Positions 54,084-63,606 of a DNA stretch of 64,000 bases are shown here, in pieces. The DNA comes from Parabacteroides sp. PM6-13 (lineage in GTDB: Bacteria; Bacteroidota; Bacteroidia; Bacteroidales; Tannerellaceae), in NCBI RefSeq assembly GCF_029892605.1, contig NZ_JARXWF010000012.1:1-64000 (forward strand), written 5' to 3'. The position numbers and the translations under genes are program-made. How positions within the stretch are numbered: position 1 is the stretch's first letter; each line of letters begins with the position of its first letter. Under the pieces are notes generated by a model, which searched no databases, was not told the DNA's origin, and saw only the letters and a list, made by a program, of their open reading frames with translations.

Positions 54084-54684
54084 CCTTTGCCTGTTATTAT
54101 TGGCTACCTCCTGTGCACCCTCCATCATTCGGGGATTGCATAAGGAAGGAGATCGCATGATCGAAAGGGAAGAGTTGATCCCCCCTCTGCAGACCAACGG
54201 GCAATTGCAACGCTATCACATGACCTTCGACCTGGGGAAACATCACTTCAGCGGTATATTCCTGATCAAAAAGACGGGGGAAGAGCGCCATCGAACCCTC
54301 TTCACCACCCATTTCGGACTCACGGTATTCGATTTTGAAATCAGCGAAGAAGAACTAACGGTCCACCATTGTATGGAGCCCCTGAACAAGCAACAATTAC
54401 TGGATCTCCTATATAATGACTTCGCCCTTCTTTTGGGTTTGCATTTTGAAGAAGTGAACCCTGCCATTCTTTACCGGTCGCCTACGGACTCCACGCAGGT
54501 CTACCGCCTCACCCAAAAGCCTTCCAAAGGGTATTACCGTACCCTTTCGCCCTCCACCCCTTTTGAAAAGATTCAAACAGGCCGCGGCATCACGAAACGC
54601 ACCCTGTGTGCTACGCCCGGAACGGTTGTGATTTGTCATCGTTTTCCCAACTTACAGATACGATTGGAAGAGATAAGACTTTAA
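54061..54684 (+). CDS. Lipoprotein, last gene of the pigment operon
   Basis: I place the start at 54061 (MNCLRYLSLCLLLLATSC, lipobox-like with C18), inside the end of lolA. The resulting 207-aa protein has MTFDLGKHHFSGIFLIKKTG and a FEEVNPAILYRSPTDSTQVY region. It resembles DUF3261-type outer-membrane lipoproteins that occur in aryl-polyene clusters, though the lipobox is not ideal. It probably receives or anchors the pigment lipid. Confidence 0.7.
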   Translation: MNCLRYLSLCLLLLATSCAPSIIRGLHKEGDRMIEREELIPPLQTNGQLQRYHMTFDLGKHHFSGIFLIKKTGEERHRTLFTTHFGLTVFDFEISEEELTVHHCMEPLNKQQLLDLLYNDFALLLGLHFEEVNPAILYRSPTDSTQVYRLTQKPSKGYYRTLSPSTPFEKIQTGRGITKRTLCATPGTVVICHRFPNLQIRLEEIRL

Positions 54685-54707
54685 GGACTTCAAGGTTTAT
54701 AAAGAAA

Positions 54708-57482
54708 TCAAGCAATAGGAAGTGTAAACCAAAAGCAGGAGCCTTTGCCCGGTTCGGAGTCGACACCGATGGTTCCGCCCATGCCTTCGATCAGGCTTTT
54801 GCAGATGGAAAGGCCTACGCCTGTACCCTGAGCAAACGAATCGATTTTTACAAAACGCTCAAAGATACTGTCGATATCCTCCGGTGAAATACCGATACCG
54901 GTATCTTTCACGTAGAACAACAGGGTGTCATCCTCCTGATGCTCGCAGCCTAAGGTGATAGAACCACGTTTCGTGAACTTAAGCGAATTGGTGACAAAGT
55001 TTTCCAATACCTGCTTCACCCTGTCCGCATCCGTATAGATCACATGATCCTCATACAAAGGTTCCATCTTCATCTCAATACCCGGTGGAATCTCTTTGGC
55101 ATTGAACAGTCGTACCACCTCTCCACACAGCTTGCGGACAGATACTTCGCGTTTCTCAAACACCATCGTTCCCGACTCTATATTAGAAAGATCCAATACG
55201 TCTGAAACAATTTTGAGAAGCAAATCATTGTTATGGCGGATAATAGAGATATATTCCCGCTTCTCATCTTCGTCTTGTGTTTCAACTAATAGGTCGGAAA
55301 AACCGATAATAGAATTGAGCGGTGTGCGAATCTCATGACTCATATTGGCCAGGAAGGCCGACTTAAGCCGGTCTAATGCCTCCGCTTTATCCTTGGCGAG
55401 GATCATCTCTTTCAATTCGGTAATATCATAACTCACTCCGATGAGTTCGATATGGCCATTGACCGGATCTTTCTTAGAGGTCAAGGTGCAACGGAGCCAT
55501 CTCACCTTGTTTTTCTCTATCACCCGTATCTCCTTTTCAAAGCTTTGGGTGCGACCCGACGCTGCCTTGTCGTAGAAATGTTTGATAGCTTCAAAATCCT
55601 CCGGATGCAGCTGGCTATACATATCCGCCAGGTCATCGGTCATCAGACTATTTGCCGGTTTGCCCAAGCTGGTAAACCACTGGCTGATGCCAAAGCCCTC
55701 CTTCGTGGTCAGGTTCCATTTGAAATAGCCCACTTTCGCCAGGTTGGCAATCATCGAGAAGTAGGCTTCAAACTCTTGAATCCGCTGATAGGCATTGGTA
55801 GTCTCCGTATTGTTTATATTGATGAACAGGTAATTCTGTATTTTCCTGTTTTCATCGAAGATGGGGACTATTTTAATCGTGAGGTTTTTCACCTCCATAG
55901 GCGGAAACTCCTTCTTATAATAATCGCCTACCAGACTGAAGTCATAAATAAGATTAAAGTCAGCCTTTTCGCCTTTCCGGATCTTCTTTTTCACCTCTTG
56001 GGGCAGACAAGGGTGATCGAACAGGTTTAACCCGATCACATTATCCTCCGCATCGAGTTCCAATATCTCCAGGTTCTTATCGTTCCGGTACAATAATCCT
56101 CCCTTCTCATCGTAGAGCTCAAGCCCTACCGGCAGGTTTTCATAAATGGTACGCAATAGCTTCTCGCTCTCGGCTACAGCCTTATGGGCATTGTGTACAT
56201 CGGTCACATCCAACACCAACGAGATCACTTCGTCTTTATGCAGAGAAAAGCGGATTACCCGGCAATGCCTGTCAAGTGAAGGCAGGGGGAAATCAAACTC
56301 AACATGCTTATCCGTATTGACCACCTCGAGCATAGATGACAAATCGTCTATCATGAAAAGATCCGACCCTTTCATGCCTATGATATTCTCCGGGGCGATA
56401 TCGATGATACGTCCCAGCTCGTCATTTGCCTCCGTATAGGTGAAGTCGACCGGTTGATCCTCGTCATAAAGTATCCGTACCGCCAAATAACCGATCGGCA
56501 TGCGTTTGTAGAGTTTCTGCAGGTATTCTTTGTCGTCCAGGATCTGTCCCTTCGACTTCTGTAACTCCACGCAGATATTGATAATATGCATCAGAGAAGA
56601 GAACCATTGGAAATCTTCTTCCGACCAATTACGCTGCTTGTCTACGACATCGATACCGGCATAGCCCCAGATCTGATTATCCTTCGACACGAAAGGCACG
56701 ACCATCAATGATTTTATGTTCTGCGATTCCAGGACATCGCGATCCACGAGATCCCATGTAGGCAGATCGTCTAAAGATGAAAGGATAATGGGTTGTTGAG
56801 TCAATATCTGCTGGTTCCACCAGGTATCGGGTTCAAAGAACATCTCAGTCAGATTCTCTATCTCTTCCAGGCCGGGGCGGCTGACAGCTTCATAGGTGCA
56901 GCTTTGGTTCATATCTTTCCAGTTATACTCGAAGATATAGGCTCGCTCGGCACTGAAATGTGTCACTAAGGTGGAAAGAATATGGTTCACCATATCATCG
57001 AAATTCTCCCGTTGCAGGAAAGAGAATAAAGACTTAGTGATACCATTCAATTGGTGTATCAGGTTCTTCACCGTTTCACGGGCTGTCTCCTGTGTGATTT
57101 TTTCTTCCGGTTCGTCAAACGTGATCATCACGCCCAGCAACCTATGCTCTCCCGTTTTTTTGAAACGAATAGTGATCCATTCCACCTTGTCGGAGATATA
57201 GATCGGAAAGAAATATTGGTGCGTATGCGTGCCGGAAGCAGCAAGAATAGCCTCTACGATTCGGGATCGATAATCCTCGCGAATCATCTTAAAAAAAAGC
57301 GGCGCGTCTATGGTGGTAATACCCAGGCCTAAGAGATTGGCCACGGAGGCAGAACAGGTCAGTTGGCTTTTTTGTATATCCAACTCCCACCAACCCAAGT
57401 CGAAGAGTGTTGAGACTTCTAAATACCTGTCACTCTCGGTCTGCCAATCTATCGGCAGTACACGGTTCTGCTCTTCTTTCAT
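54708..57482 (-). CDS. Large PAS/GAF sensor histidine kinase
   Basis: The 924-aa protein has several sensory modules: a PAS-like start ([20 protein letters not shown]), a GAF domain at about residues 165-310 ([18 protein letters not shown], then [20 protein letters not shown]), and three more PAS regions to about residue 700. The kinase core has the H-box [16 protein letters not shown] with H716, N-box [17 protein letters not shown]1 VKDTGIGIS and G2 [15 protein letters not shown]. No transmembrane segment or receiver is seen. It converges on the pigment operon end with 23 bases between stops. A -7 box TATCTTTA lies near 57514. Confidence 0.9.
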   Translation of the reverse strand: MKEEQNRVLPIDWQTESDRYLEVSTLFDLGWWELDIQKSQLTCSASVANLLGLGITTIDAPLFFKMIREDYRSRIVEAILAASGTHTHQYFFPIYISDKVEWITIRFKKTGEHRLLGVMITFDEPEEKITQETARETVKNLIHQLNGITKSLFSFLQRENFDDMVNHILSTLVTHFSAERAYIFEYNWKDMNQSCTYEAVSRPGLEEIENLTEMFFEPDTWWNQQILTQQPIILSSLDDLPTWDLVDRDVLESQNIKSLMVVPFVSKDNQIWGYAGIDVVDKQRNWSEEDFQWFSSLMHIINICVELQKSKGQILDDKEYLQKLYKRMPIGYLAVRILYDEDQPVDFTYTEANDELGRIIDIAPENIIGMKGSDLFMIDDLSSMLEVVNTDKHVEFDFPLPSLDRHCRVIRFSLHKDEVISLVLDVTDVHNAHKAVAESEKLLRTIYENLPVGLELYDEKGGLLYRNDKNLEILELDAEDNVIGLNLFDHPCLPQEVKKKIRKGEKADFNLIYDFSLVGDYYKKEFPPMEVKNLTIKIVPIFDENRKIQNYLFININNTETTNAYQRIQEFEAYFSMIANLAKVGYFKWNLTTKEGFGISQWFTSLGKPANSLMTDDLADMYSQLHPEDFEAIKHFYDKAASGRTQSFEKEIRVIEKNKVRWLRCTLTSKKDPVNGHIELIGVSYDITELKEMILAKDKAEALDRLKSAFLANMSHEIRTPLNSIIGFSDLLVETQDEDEKREYISIIRHNNDLLLKIVSDVLDLSNIESGTMVFEKREVSVRKLCGEVVRLFNAKEIPPGIEMKMEPLYEDHVIYTDADRVKQVLENFVTNSLKFTKRGSITLGCEHQEDDTLLFYVKDTGIGISPEDIDSIFERFVKIDSFAQGTGVGLSICKSLIEGMGGTIGVDSEPGKGSCFWFTLPIA

Positions 57483-57557
57483 ATTCTTTCTCCTTACATA
57501 AAAGCGCTAAAGATAACCACAAAGAATCCTATCGGAAGAAAAACAAACGCTACTAAT

Positions 57558-57962
57558 TTACTCTGATAAGAAATAGGACGGTCTGTCAGCATTTTTCTTT
57601 TTCAACATGCTGCATGTACCATCAAACAAAGCATCCGGTTCCATTTCCAACGACTGGGCTGAAATGTCTCCTTGTATGCGGGCTGAGGATTTCACCTCCA
57701 ACGTTTCTGCCATCACAGAGCCTTCCACTTCGCCGAAGACCTCAACATACGAGGCAGACACCTTCCCTTTTACACGGGAGGTCTTCCCCAGTATCAACTT
57801 TTCGTTGCAGGCTATTTCACCATCGATCTCACCATCTACCCGGAAATCCGATTCCGTATAGACATTGCCAATGATGATTGTACCGGCAGATATGATATTC
57901 AGCATACCACTATTCCCGGTTGATACTGGAGGAGTTATCTCTTCATTCATTTTTTTCCCCAT
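57558..57962 (-). CDS. Bactofilin family cytoskeletal protein (third copy in the group)
   Basis: The 134-aa protein is built of the right-handed beta-helix repeats of bactofilins: NIISAGTIIIGNVYTESDFR, VDGEIDGEIACNEKLILG, KVSASYVEVFGEVEGSVMAE. These proteins polymerise without nucleotides and shape the cell or place envelope enzymes. It starts 12 bases after the previous bactofilin gene, so the pair is co-transcribed. Confidence 0.9.
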   Translation of the reverse strand: MGKKMNEEITPPVSTGNSGMLNIISAGTIIIGNVYTESDFRVDGEIDGEIACNEKLILGKTSRVKGKVSASYVEVFGEVEGSVMAETLEVKSSARIQGDISAQSLEMEPDALFDGTCSMLKKKNADRPSYFLSE

Positions 57963-57974
57963 AGAAAGGCTCCT

Positions 57975-58457
57975 TTAATCTATTTTTAAGTCATCATCCA
58001 ACAGGTCTGCCAACTCATCGTCTTCCAGATCCAGTTCGTCTTCCACCGTCTCTCCCTCTGTCAGGGGCGTAAAGGACTGGGGTACCTCGGGCATCTTAGG
58101 TAATTCACCCTCTTTGGACATCAAGCAGGTACCATTGAATTGAGCATCGTGTTCGATTTCAAGAGAACGGGCAGCAATATCACCCTGAATAACCGCCGTC
58201 GATTTGATGATCAGTTTTTCAGCGTAGATCTGTCCTTCGATCTCACCCAATACTTCGGTATAAGAAGCGGTGATTTTGCCTTTCACCTGTGCCTTTGGCC
58301 CGATAACCAGTTTTCCGTTACAGGCTATTTCGCCTTCTACTTTCCCGTCCAGACGGAAATCACTTTCGGTAATCACATTACCGATTATTGTTGTGCCGGC
58401 AGAAATGATGTTGTGTAAGCCATTAGGTGCCACATCGTCGTATAGTCTGTTTGCCAT
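57975..58457 (-). CDS. Bactofilin family cytoskeletal protein (second copy)
   Basis: The 160-aa protein has the same beta-helix core (NIISAGTTIIGNVITESDFR, ITASYTEVLGEIEGQIYAEK) followed by a longer acidic C-terminal tail (LTEGETVEDELDLEDDELAD). The tail may set partner binding or assembly. A promoter with -7 box TATATTTG at 58482-58489 precedes it. Confidence 0.92.
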   Translation of the reverse strand: MANRLYDDVAPNGLHNIISAGTTIIGNVITESDFRLDGKVEGEIACNGKLVIGPKAQVKGKITASYTEVLGEIEGQIYAEKLIIKSTAVIQGDIAARSLEIEHDAQFNGTCLMSKEGELPKMPEVPQSFTPLTEGETVEDELDLEDDELADLLDDDLKID

Positions 58458-58481
58458 TGTGATAGAAGATTTGATTTAGTA

Positions 58482-58511
58482 CAAATATAATTGATTATTC
58501 GATTCGACAAG
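58482..58511 (-). promoter_or_regulatory. Promoter of the second and third bactofilin genes
   Basis: On the minus strand CTTG (58511-58508) and TATATTTG (58489-58482) are 18 bases apart, close to the consensus. It starts a unit separate from the first bactofilin. Confidence 0.45.
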
Positions 58512-58519
58512 CGTATGTC

Positions 58520-58924
58520 TTACCATTTCACCTCGTCCAAAGAGGGGGTACTTGGCACCTCGGCATACTGCACACCGGCCTGCTTCTTCATCGAGAAGGT
58601 ACCGTTCACCTGTGCGTCGGGCTGTACCTCGAGCGACTGAGCGACAATATCACCATTGATAACCGCAGAAGATCTGACCACCAGAATCTCAGCAATGATC
58701 ATGCCTTCTATCTCACCTAACACCTCCGCGCTACGGGCATTGATAATGCCTTTTACCTTCGCCTTCGTTCCTATCACCAATTTTCCCTTACAAGAGATTT
58801 CACCTTCTACTCTTCCATCCAGACGGAAATCAGTCTCAGTAATGACATTCCCAATTATAGTCGTATCTACAGATATCGTATTGTATGAATTACCTGTTAC
58901 GACTTCTTCATATTGTTTTCCCAT
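58520..58924 (-). CDS. Bactofilin family cytoskeletal protein (first copy)
   Basis: The 134-aa protein shares the core repeats (TISVDTTIIGNVITETDFRL, INARSAEVLGEIEGMIIAEI) and has a short N-terminus (MGKQYEEVVTGNSYN). Its own -7 box TATATTTG lies at 58950-58957. It differs enough from the other two to suggest three distinct polymers or a mixed filament. Confidence 0.9.
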   Translation of the reverse strand: MGKQYEEVVTGNSYNTISVDTTIIGNVITETDFRLDGRVEGEISCKGKLVIGTKAKVKGIINARSAEVLGEIEGMIIAEILVVRSSAVINGDIVAQSLEVQPDAQVNGTFSMKKQAGVQYAEVPSTPSLDEVKW

Positions 58925-58949
58925 TTCAACTTTTTATATTAATGATAGA

Positions 58950-58957
58950 CAAATATA
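58950..58957 (-). promoter_or_regulatory. -7 box upstream of the first bactofilin gene
   Basis: TATATTTG on the minus strand fits the Bacteroidetes -7 consensus; no clear -33 was found at the expected distance. Confidence 0.4.
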
Positions 58958-59073
58958 TATTCTTTTTTCTGATTGAGCCACATTTTATTGTAATTTAGAA
59001 AAAAAGATAAACAGATTGTGACATTTTGAGTCGGCTATCGACTAACTAAGAAAAAACAAGTAATAAGGAAATT

Positions 59074-59541
59074 GTGGAGAAAGATTTTTTAGACATGATC
59101 AGGCAACATAATGGCATTATCTATAAGGTAGCGTCGTTTTATGCCGACAAAGAGAACGTGTTGGATGATTTGTATCAGGAGGTAGTACTCAACCTGTGGA
59201 AATCATTCCCGAACTTTCGGAAAGAGAGCACCTATTCGACCTGGATCTATCGGATTGCCCTCAACACCTGTATCTCTTTTTTCAGGAAAAGCAGTCGCAA
59301 ACCCATGTATGTGGAGCTTTCTCCCGATCTCAAAGTGCCTTCCGAAGACAACAGTCTTTATGTAAATGAATTGTATGCGCTGATCAATCAGCTCAACAAG
59401 TTAGAACGTGCGATTATCTTTCTGTATCTGGAGGACAGACCCTATAAGGAGATAGCAGATATTATGGGGATCACCTCTACCAATGTCTCCACGAAGATCA
59501 ATCGCATCAAAGAGAAACTAAAAAAAATGTCAAACAATTAA
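59074..59541 (+). CDS. ECF-type RNA polymerase sigma factor
   Basis: The 155-aa protein (GTG start, AAGGAA upstream) has sigma region 2 (VLDDLYQEVVLNLWKSFPNF, STYSTWIYRIALNTCISFFR) and region 4 (YKEIADIMGITSTNVSTKIN). Region 3 is absent, as in the ECF group. The next gene, 13 bases on, encodes a membrane protein that may be its anti-sigma partner. Confidence 0.92.
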   Translation: MEKDFLDMIRQHNGIIYKVASFYADKENVLDDLYQEVVLNLWKSFPNFRKESTYSTWIYRIALNTCISFFRKSSRKPMYVELSPDLKVPSEDNSLYVNELYALINQLNKLERAIIFLYLEDRPYKEIADIMGITSTNVSTKINRIKEKLKKMSNN

Positions 59542-59554
59542 AGCAACGTATACT

Positions 59555-60160
59555 ATGGACTTAGATACATTAAAAAGAGAGTGGCAAACAAACGAATCAT
59601 TTAAAAAAGAGGTAAAAGACAGTATGATCAAAGAGATGATAGCCAACCGCAATAAGGGGGCGTTCGAACGTATTAAGCGATATGAGAGAGAGGCCTTACG
59701 GATTCTTCCGATCACATCCATAGCCTTTGTTTTTGTGAGTGCATCCATCCTGATGCATGGAGATATCTTCGGAATATGCTGGGTATTGGCAATGCTCCCC
59801 ATTGGAGCCGGATTATGGTATTGGTCTTACTGGCTATGCGGCTTCCTGGATAAAATCGATATGAGCCGGATGACGGTCACAGAGGTTTCCCGATCTATCC
59901 TGAAATACAGAACCTATCTCATCAGGCACACCATTCTTGCCGGCATCCTGATGCCTACCTACCTGGGCGTTTGGCTCTATTGCTTTTTCAAAGCCAACCA
60001 CGGGTTAGATGGGGTCTACTCCGTTGAGTTCCTGGTGGTGTATTTATCGCTTGCCTTGGTATTCTTCTTTGTGATCATCTGGTTTCGCTACTTCCGTCAC
60101 ATCCGTGATATCCAGCGTAACCTCCGCGAACTGGAAGAGTTCGAACAGGATAATCAATAA
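59555..60160 (+). CDS. Membrane protein, possible partner of the sigma factor
   Basis: The 201-aa protein has a short cytoplasmic N-terminal region (LDTLKREWQTNESFKKEVKD) and four membrane helices, with cytoplasmic charged ends including RYFRHIRDIQRNLRELEEFE. No zinc anti-sigma motif is visible. Cotranscription with the sigma factor suggests control of it or a linked function. It is convergent with the Kelch lipoprotein. Confidence 0.65.
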   Translation: MDLDTLKREWQTNESFKKEVKDSMIKEMIANRNKGAFERIKRYEREALRILPITSIAFVFVSASILMHGDIFGICWVLAMLPIGAGLWYWSYWLCGFLDKIDMSRMTVTEVSRSILKYRTYLIRHTILAGILMPTYLGVWLYCFFKANHGLDGVYSVEFLVVYLSLALVFFFVIIWFRYFRHIRDIQRNLRELEEFEQDNQ

Positions 60161-60168
60161 GAGTCACC

Positions 60169-61530
60169 TTATTTGTCTTTGTCAGGTGTGTATTTCCAAA
60201 GTTCTTGCTGCGAGGTCGCAATATATCCTTCGCCGTTGTACCCGAAGCTGTGTGTTATCTCCGCTTTGTTGAGTGCTTCGAAGGAGGAGCAGACCTCCCA
60301 GCTATCTTCCGCCGGGTCATACACCCATAGGTCGTTCATGCGAACCAGCTCCCCATCCACCCTTTCCATACCATACCCGAAGTAAGCTTTCTCGCCAATG
60401 GCAAACCCGCGCATATCATAGCGCGCCCCACCGGGAAAGTCTTCGCGGATCAACCAGGTATCGCTCTCAGGCACATACTCCCAGAGACGATTGGAGAAGA
60501 CAGCATCGTCGTTGATACTATTTCGCCCACCAAGGATAAAAACACGATCACCGGCAACGACGGAGCAGGTGTTGATTTGTTTCTTTCCAGGAAAGTCCAT
60601 ACACTGGTTCCATTTGTTGGCAACAGGATCGTACACCATGACAAAAACCGGCAAGTACTCATCCATCTGAGGCATTCCGAGGTAATAAATAGACCCCTTA
60701 TGCAGGAAAATCGACATGGGATAGGCCACATAATAAGGTAAGGTTGCCTGTAGGCGTAATACTGATGCCTCCGGGAGATATTTCCACAAATCTCTTTGAT
60801 AATCATTCCCGGTTTTATCATTCGTCATATTACCGAAACCGTAGAACACATAGTTATTCAAGAAAAACACATGTGCCTGTGTGCGTTTGTTTCCTGCGAT
60901 TTGGGAGACAAACTGCCAGGACATCTGCGAAGGGGCGAATAGCCACACGCCTTGTTGAGTCAGCGGTGCGATGACCTCTTCTTTGGTTATCGATCCGGCC
61001 ATATAGACCGCATCCGATCCAACCACATGTACATGCGAGTACCAATCATTGACAAAAGGCATATCCGCGATCTTTTCCCAGGCCAGGCCTCCCTCCGTCG
61101 ACAAGCGGGTATTGAATTCAAGTGCCTGAGAATAAATATTTCCACGCACCGTTTCAATATACAGGCGACAGTAATAGCGTGTATTGGGACGTAAATCCGC
61201 CAGAGTGACGGTAACAGTCCCAGACTGATAGTATTCCATTAAATCTAAGCTGAGATCCGTCTTGTCGGGTATTTGATTAGTACGGCTATAGTACAAAGTG
61301 TATTTTTGTGGTTCGATCGCCTTCGATAAATCCAGTGAGATAGAGATAACAGCTTGTCGTTTAAACACCTCTTTTACCATGAAGGTGTTGATTGTCGGCG
61401 GTTGTAGATTTTCTTCCTCCGTATTGGGTACAGAGGGATCCGTCAGAGCACATGCCACCACCCCCCAAAGTGTAAACAACAGATAAAAGAGAACCCTCGT
61501 AGTCTTTTTTATTCGCCTAAGCATTTCCAT
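60169..61530 (-). CDS. Kelch-type beta-propeller lipoprotein (second copy)
   Basis: The 453-aa protein has a lipoprotein signal ending WGVVAC (C27), a fibronectin type III-like domain (residues about 45-145, with LRPNTRYYCRLYIETVRGNI), and Kelch-like repeats (DLWKYLPEASVLRL, NRLWEYVPESDTWLIREDFP, DLWVYDPAEDSWEVCSSFEA). Similar Bacteroidetes proteins are surface or periplasmic, with unknown ligand. Its start overlaps the end of the upstream homologue by 22 bases. Confidence 0.85.
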   Translation of the reverse strand: MEMLRRIKKTTRVLFYLLFTLWGVVACALTDPSVPNTEEENLQPPTINTFMVKEVFKRQAVISISLDLSKAIEPQKYTLYYSRTNQIPDKTDLSLDLMEYYQSGTVTVTLADLRPNTRYYCRLYIETVRGNIYSQALEFNTRLSTEGGLAWEKIADMPFVNDWYSHVHVVGSDAVYMAGSITKEEVIAPLTQQGVWLFAPSQMSWQFVSQIAGNKRTQAHVFFLNNYVFYGFGNMTNDKTGNDYQRDLWKYLPEASVLRLQATLPYYVAYPMSIFLHKGSIYYLGMPQMDEYLPVFVMVYDPVANKWNQCMDFPGKKQINTCSVVAGDRVFILGGRNSINDDAVFSNRLWEYVPESDTWLIREDFPGGARYDMRGFAIGEKAYFGYGMERVDGELVRMNDLWVYDPAEDSWEVCSSFEALNKAEITHSFGYNGEGYIATSQQELWKYTPDKDK

Positions 61531-62837
61531 AATCCTCCGTATTGCGCGCCTATGTATATGTCATTATCCACCACAAAACCATAATCGGGTACATGATTAA
61601 TTGTCCAACCGGTATAGGTATTACAAGCATACCATTCATCCTGTTCGGGTTCATACTGCCACCAGGTAGGATCACTATAGGAACCATTATGATTAGCGTT
61701 ATTTCTTTGTCCGAATCCGGCATAGCCAACCCCTCCCCTATTGAGACCAATAAGCTTCTCTAAGGTCTTGCTGGGAAAATCGTTTTTCCGAATCCACTGA
61801 TCCTGTATAATATCGTATTCCCATACCTCGGAGCGATAAAGCGGTGCATCATCTACCCATCCCCCCAGACCTCCTATGAAATAAGCTTTATCATTGAGTA
61901 CAAAGGTGGCAGAGCCAGTTGTTTTTTTTCCGATGAAATCATTTTTACTTATCCATTCATCGGTTTTCGTATTATAGGCCACCACATAGATCGGCACAGA
62001 GCTGTCGGTCATCGAGCGTGTGTAGACAGCATAAATAAACTCTTTATAAACGAAAGTGCCCATCACATTATATACATAGGTGTGCGGGATATCAGCTTTT
62101 CGTGTCCAACTATCAGTCGTCAGATCATAACACCACCAAGTGGTAGGAACCGATTCATTGATCTTTTCTCCAAAGCCAACGAAGAGTTTATCATCTAGGG
62201 TAATACAGATCGGATACAAATGCTTTTTTAGAGGTGTTTCTTTAGCGGGCAGCCATTTTTTAGTGATTAAGGAGTATTCCACCAAGTCACCTCCCGGCTG
62301 ATCCTCATCACAATAACTGGATAAAGCGAAAAACCGATTAGAGAGGGCAAATCCACCGGGCAGATAGAGCGATGGATGCGACAAATCACCTACATACTCC
62401 CACGACGTATCGCTCTTGGGTGTCTTGGTGATAAAGTATTGAAGCTTGCTGTAATCCTGGTTATCGCTGTTCTCCAGGTAGAGACGGTAGCTGTATTCGG
62501 TGGCGGCTTTGAGGTTCTCCAACGTGACCACCTGCGAGGCAGGGTTTTGCTGATACGCTGCATAAAGATCCACCACCCGATGAGTGGTATCGGCAGCGGT
62601 CGTGCCTTCGACATAACAGAGCTTCAGGCCGGTCAGCTCTGTATATTTGCCCGTTGTCAGACTGATTTCCAGCTGCACGTTTCTTTGATTCACTTCCACG
62701 ACTTCCGCCTTGACCTGCGGCAGCGTCTTCTCTATCTCCGGTACTTCGATGATCGGCACATCCGGATCGGTCTCCGAACAGGCACTGATGATCCCCCATA
62801 GAATAAGGAAAAACAATATCTTTTTAATACACATCAC
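61509..62837 (-). CDS. Kelch-type beta-propeller lipoprotein (first copy)
   Basis: The 442-aa protein has the same layout as its neighbour: lipoprotein signal ending IISAC (C20), fibronectin type III-like domain (LKAATEYSYRLYLENSDNQD) and Kelch repeats (WWCYDLTTDSWTRKADIPHT, SEVWEYDIIQDQWIRKNDFP). The two arose by tandem duplication but are now well diverged. Both genes are likely in one transcript. It is divergent from the membrane protein at 62959. Confidence 0.85.
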   Translation of the reverse strand: MMCIKKILFFLILWGIISACSETDPDVPIIEVPEIEKTLPQVKAEVVEVNQRNVQLEISLTTGKYTELTGLKLCYVEGTTAADTTHRVVDLYAAYQQNPASQVVTLENLKAATEYSYRLYLENSDNQDYSKLQYFITKTPKSDTSWEYVGDLSHPSLYLPGGFALSNRFFALSSYCDEDQPGGDLVEYSLITKKWLPAKETPLKKHLYPICITLDDKLFVGFGEKINESVPTTWWCYDLTTDSWTRKADIPHTYVYNVMGTFVYKEFIYAVYTRSMTDSSVPIYVVAYNTKTDEWISKNDFIGKKTTGSATFVLNDKAYFIGGLGGWVDDAPLYRSEVWEYDIIQDQWIRKNDFPSKTLEKLIGLNRGGVGYAGFGQRNNANHNGSYSDPTWWQYEPEQDEWYACNTYTGWTINHVPDYGFVVDNDIYIGAQYGGLWKCLGE

Positions 62838-62958
62838 ACCCCATAATTTAATAGATACTGCAAAGAAAGCTGTTTTTGGGAAAAGAACAAACCGCTTCTT
62901 AGTAGGGCAAATAGGAAAGCTGTTGAATTTCTTAATCTACATCAAGATTTCTTCGCTT

Positions 62959-63561
62959 ATGATAAAATACATTTGTAGCGTGTTGTGGGGAATAGGTCAT
63001 ATACTCTCATCTGTCTTCTTCGGGTGTCTCATCAGCCTGGTGCTGATGGGGGTGCTCTGTTTGTTGCCACGCTTAGTTGTTATGCGCTATCGCTGGGAGA
63101 TCACAGGCATCGGAGCGCTTGTCGTTTTCGTCTTATTCGCCTGGTTTCAAGCAACACTATTGGTCGGAGGCATCAAAGTCAAAGGATTAGTACCCACCAC
63201 TCAAGAGATCGAGCAACTGGTGAAAGCCCTCCCCGCCGGGATAAACGCTTCCTCCCCTCTCGATGCGAACCAATGGGCCGCAATCGAACAAGAGATAGAA
63301 AAACAGTTCCCGCTGGTCACCCCTTTCCTGGGCAGTGTTCGCAAGGAGCTGGAGGGCATCCGGCAAGGAGGCATGCAGCAAGGAGGCATACAGCTCGCGC
63401 GCTTTAGCCGGCAGATTCATCGGGCGATCAACTATTATATCCTGCGTCGGATATTGTGGCTATTGGGCGGTTTGCTGGTCGTAGGTGTTTTCCTCGGCCA
63501 CGATGCCACACGGCAAGGACGCCAGCAGCAGCGCCGGATGCAAATGGATTATTTCACGTAA
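62959..63561 (+). CDS. Membrane protein upstream of the tubulin-like gene
   Basis: I place the start at 62959 (MIKYICSVLWGIGHILSSVF); the longer frame from 62710 runs into the divergent gene's promoter region. The 200-aa protein has two N-terminal helices and one near the C-terminus (YILRRILWLLGGLLVVGVFL), with a soluble middle part (IEQLVKALPAGINASSPLDA). No family is recognised. It lies 45 bases before the tubulin-like gene and may anchor that system to the membrane. Confidence 0.65.
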   Translation: MIKYICSVLWGIGHILSSVFFGCLISLVLMGVLCLLPRLVVMRYRWEITGIGALVVFVLFAWFQATLLVGGIKVKGLVPTTQEIEQLVKALPAGINASSPLDANQWAAIEQEIEKQFPLVTPFLGSVRKELEGIRQGGMQQGGIQLARFSRQIHRAINYYILRRILWLLGGLLVVGVFLGHDATRQGRQQQRRMQMDYFT

Positions 63562-63606
63562 AAACGTATAACAAAAAGAGAAACATATAACAATAAATAA
63601 TACATT

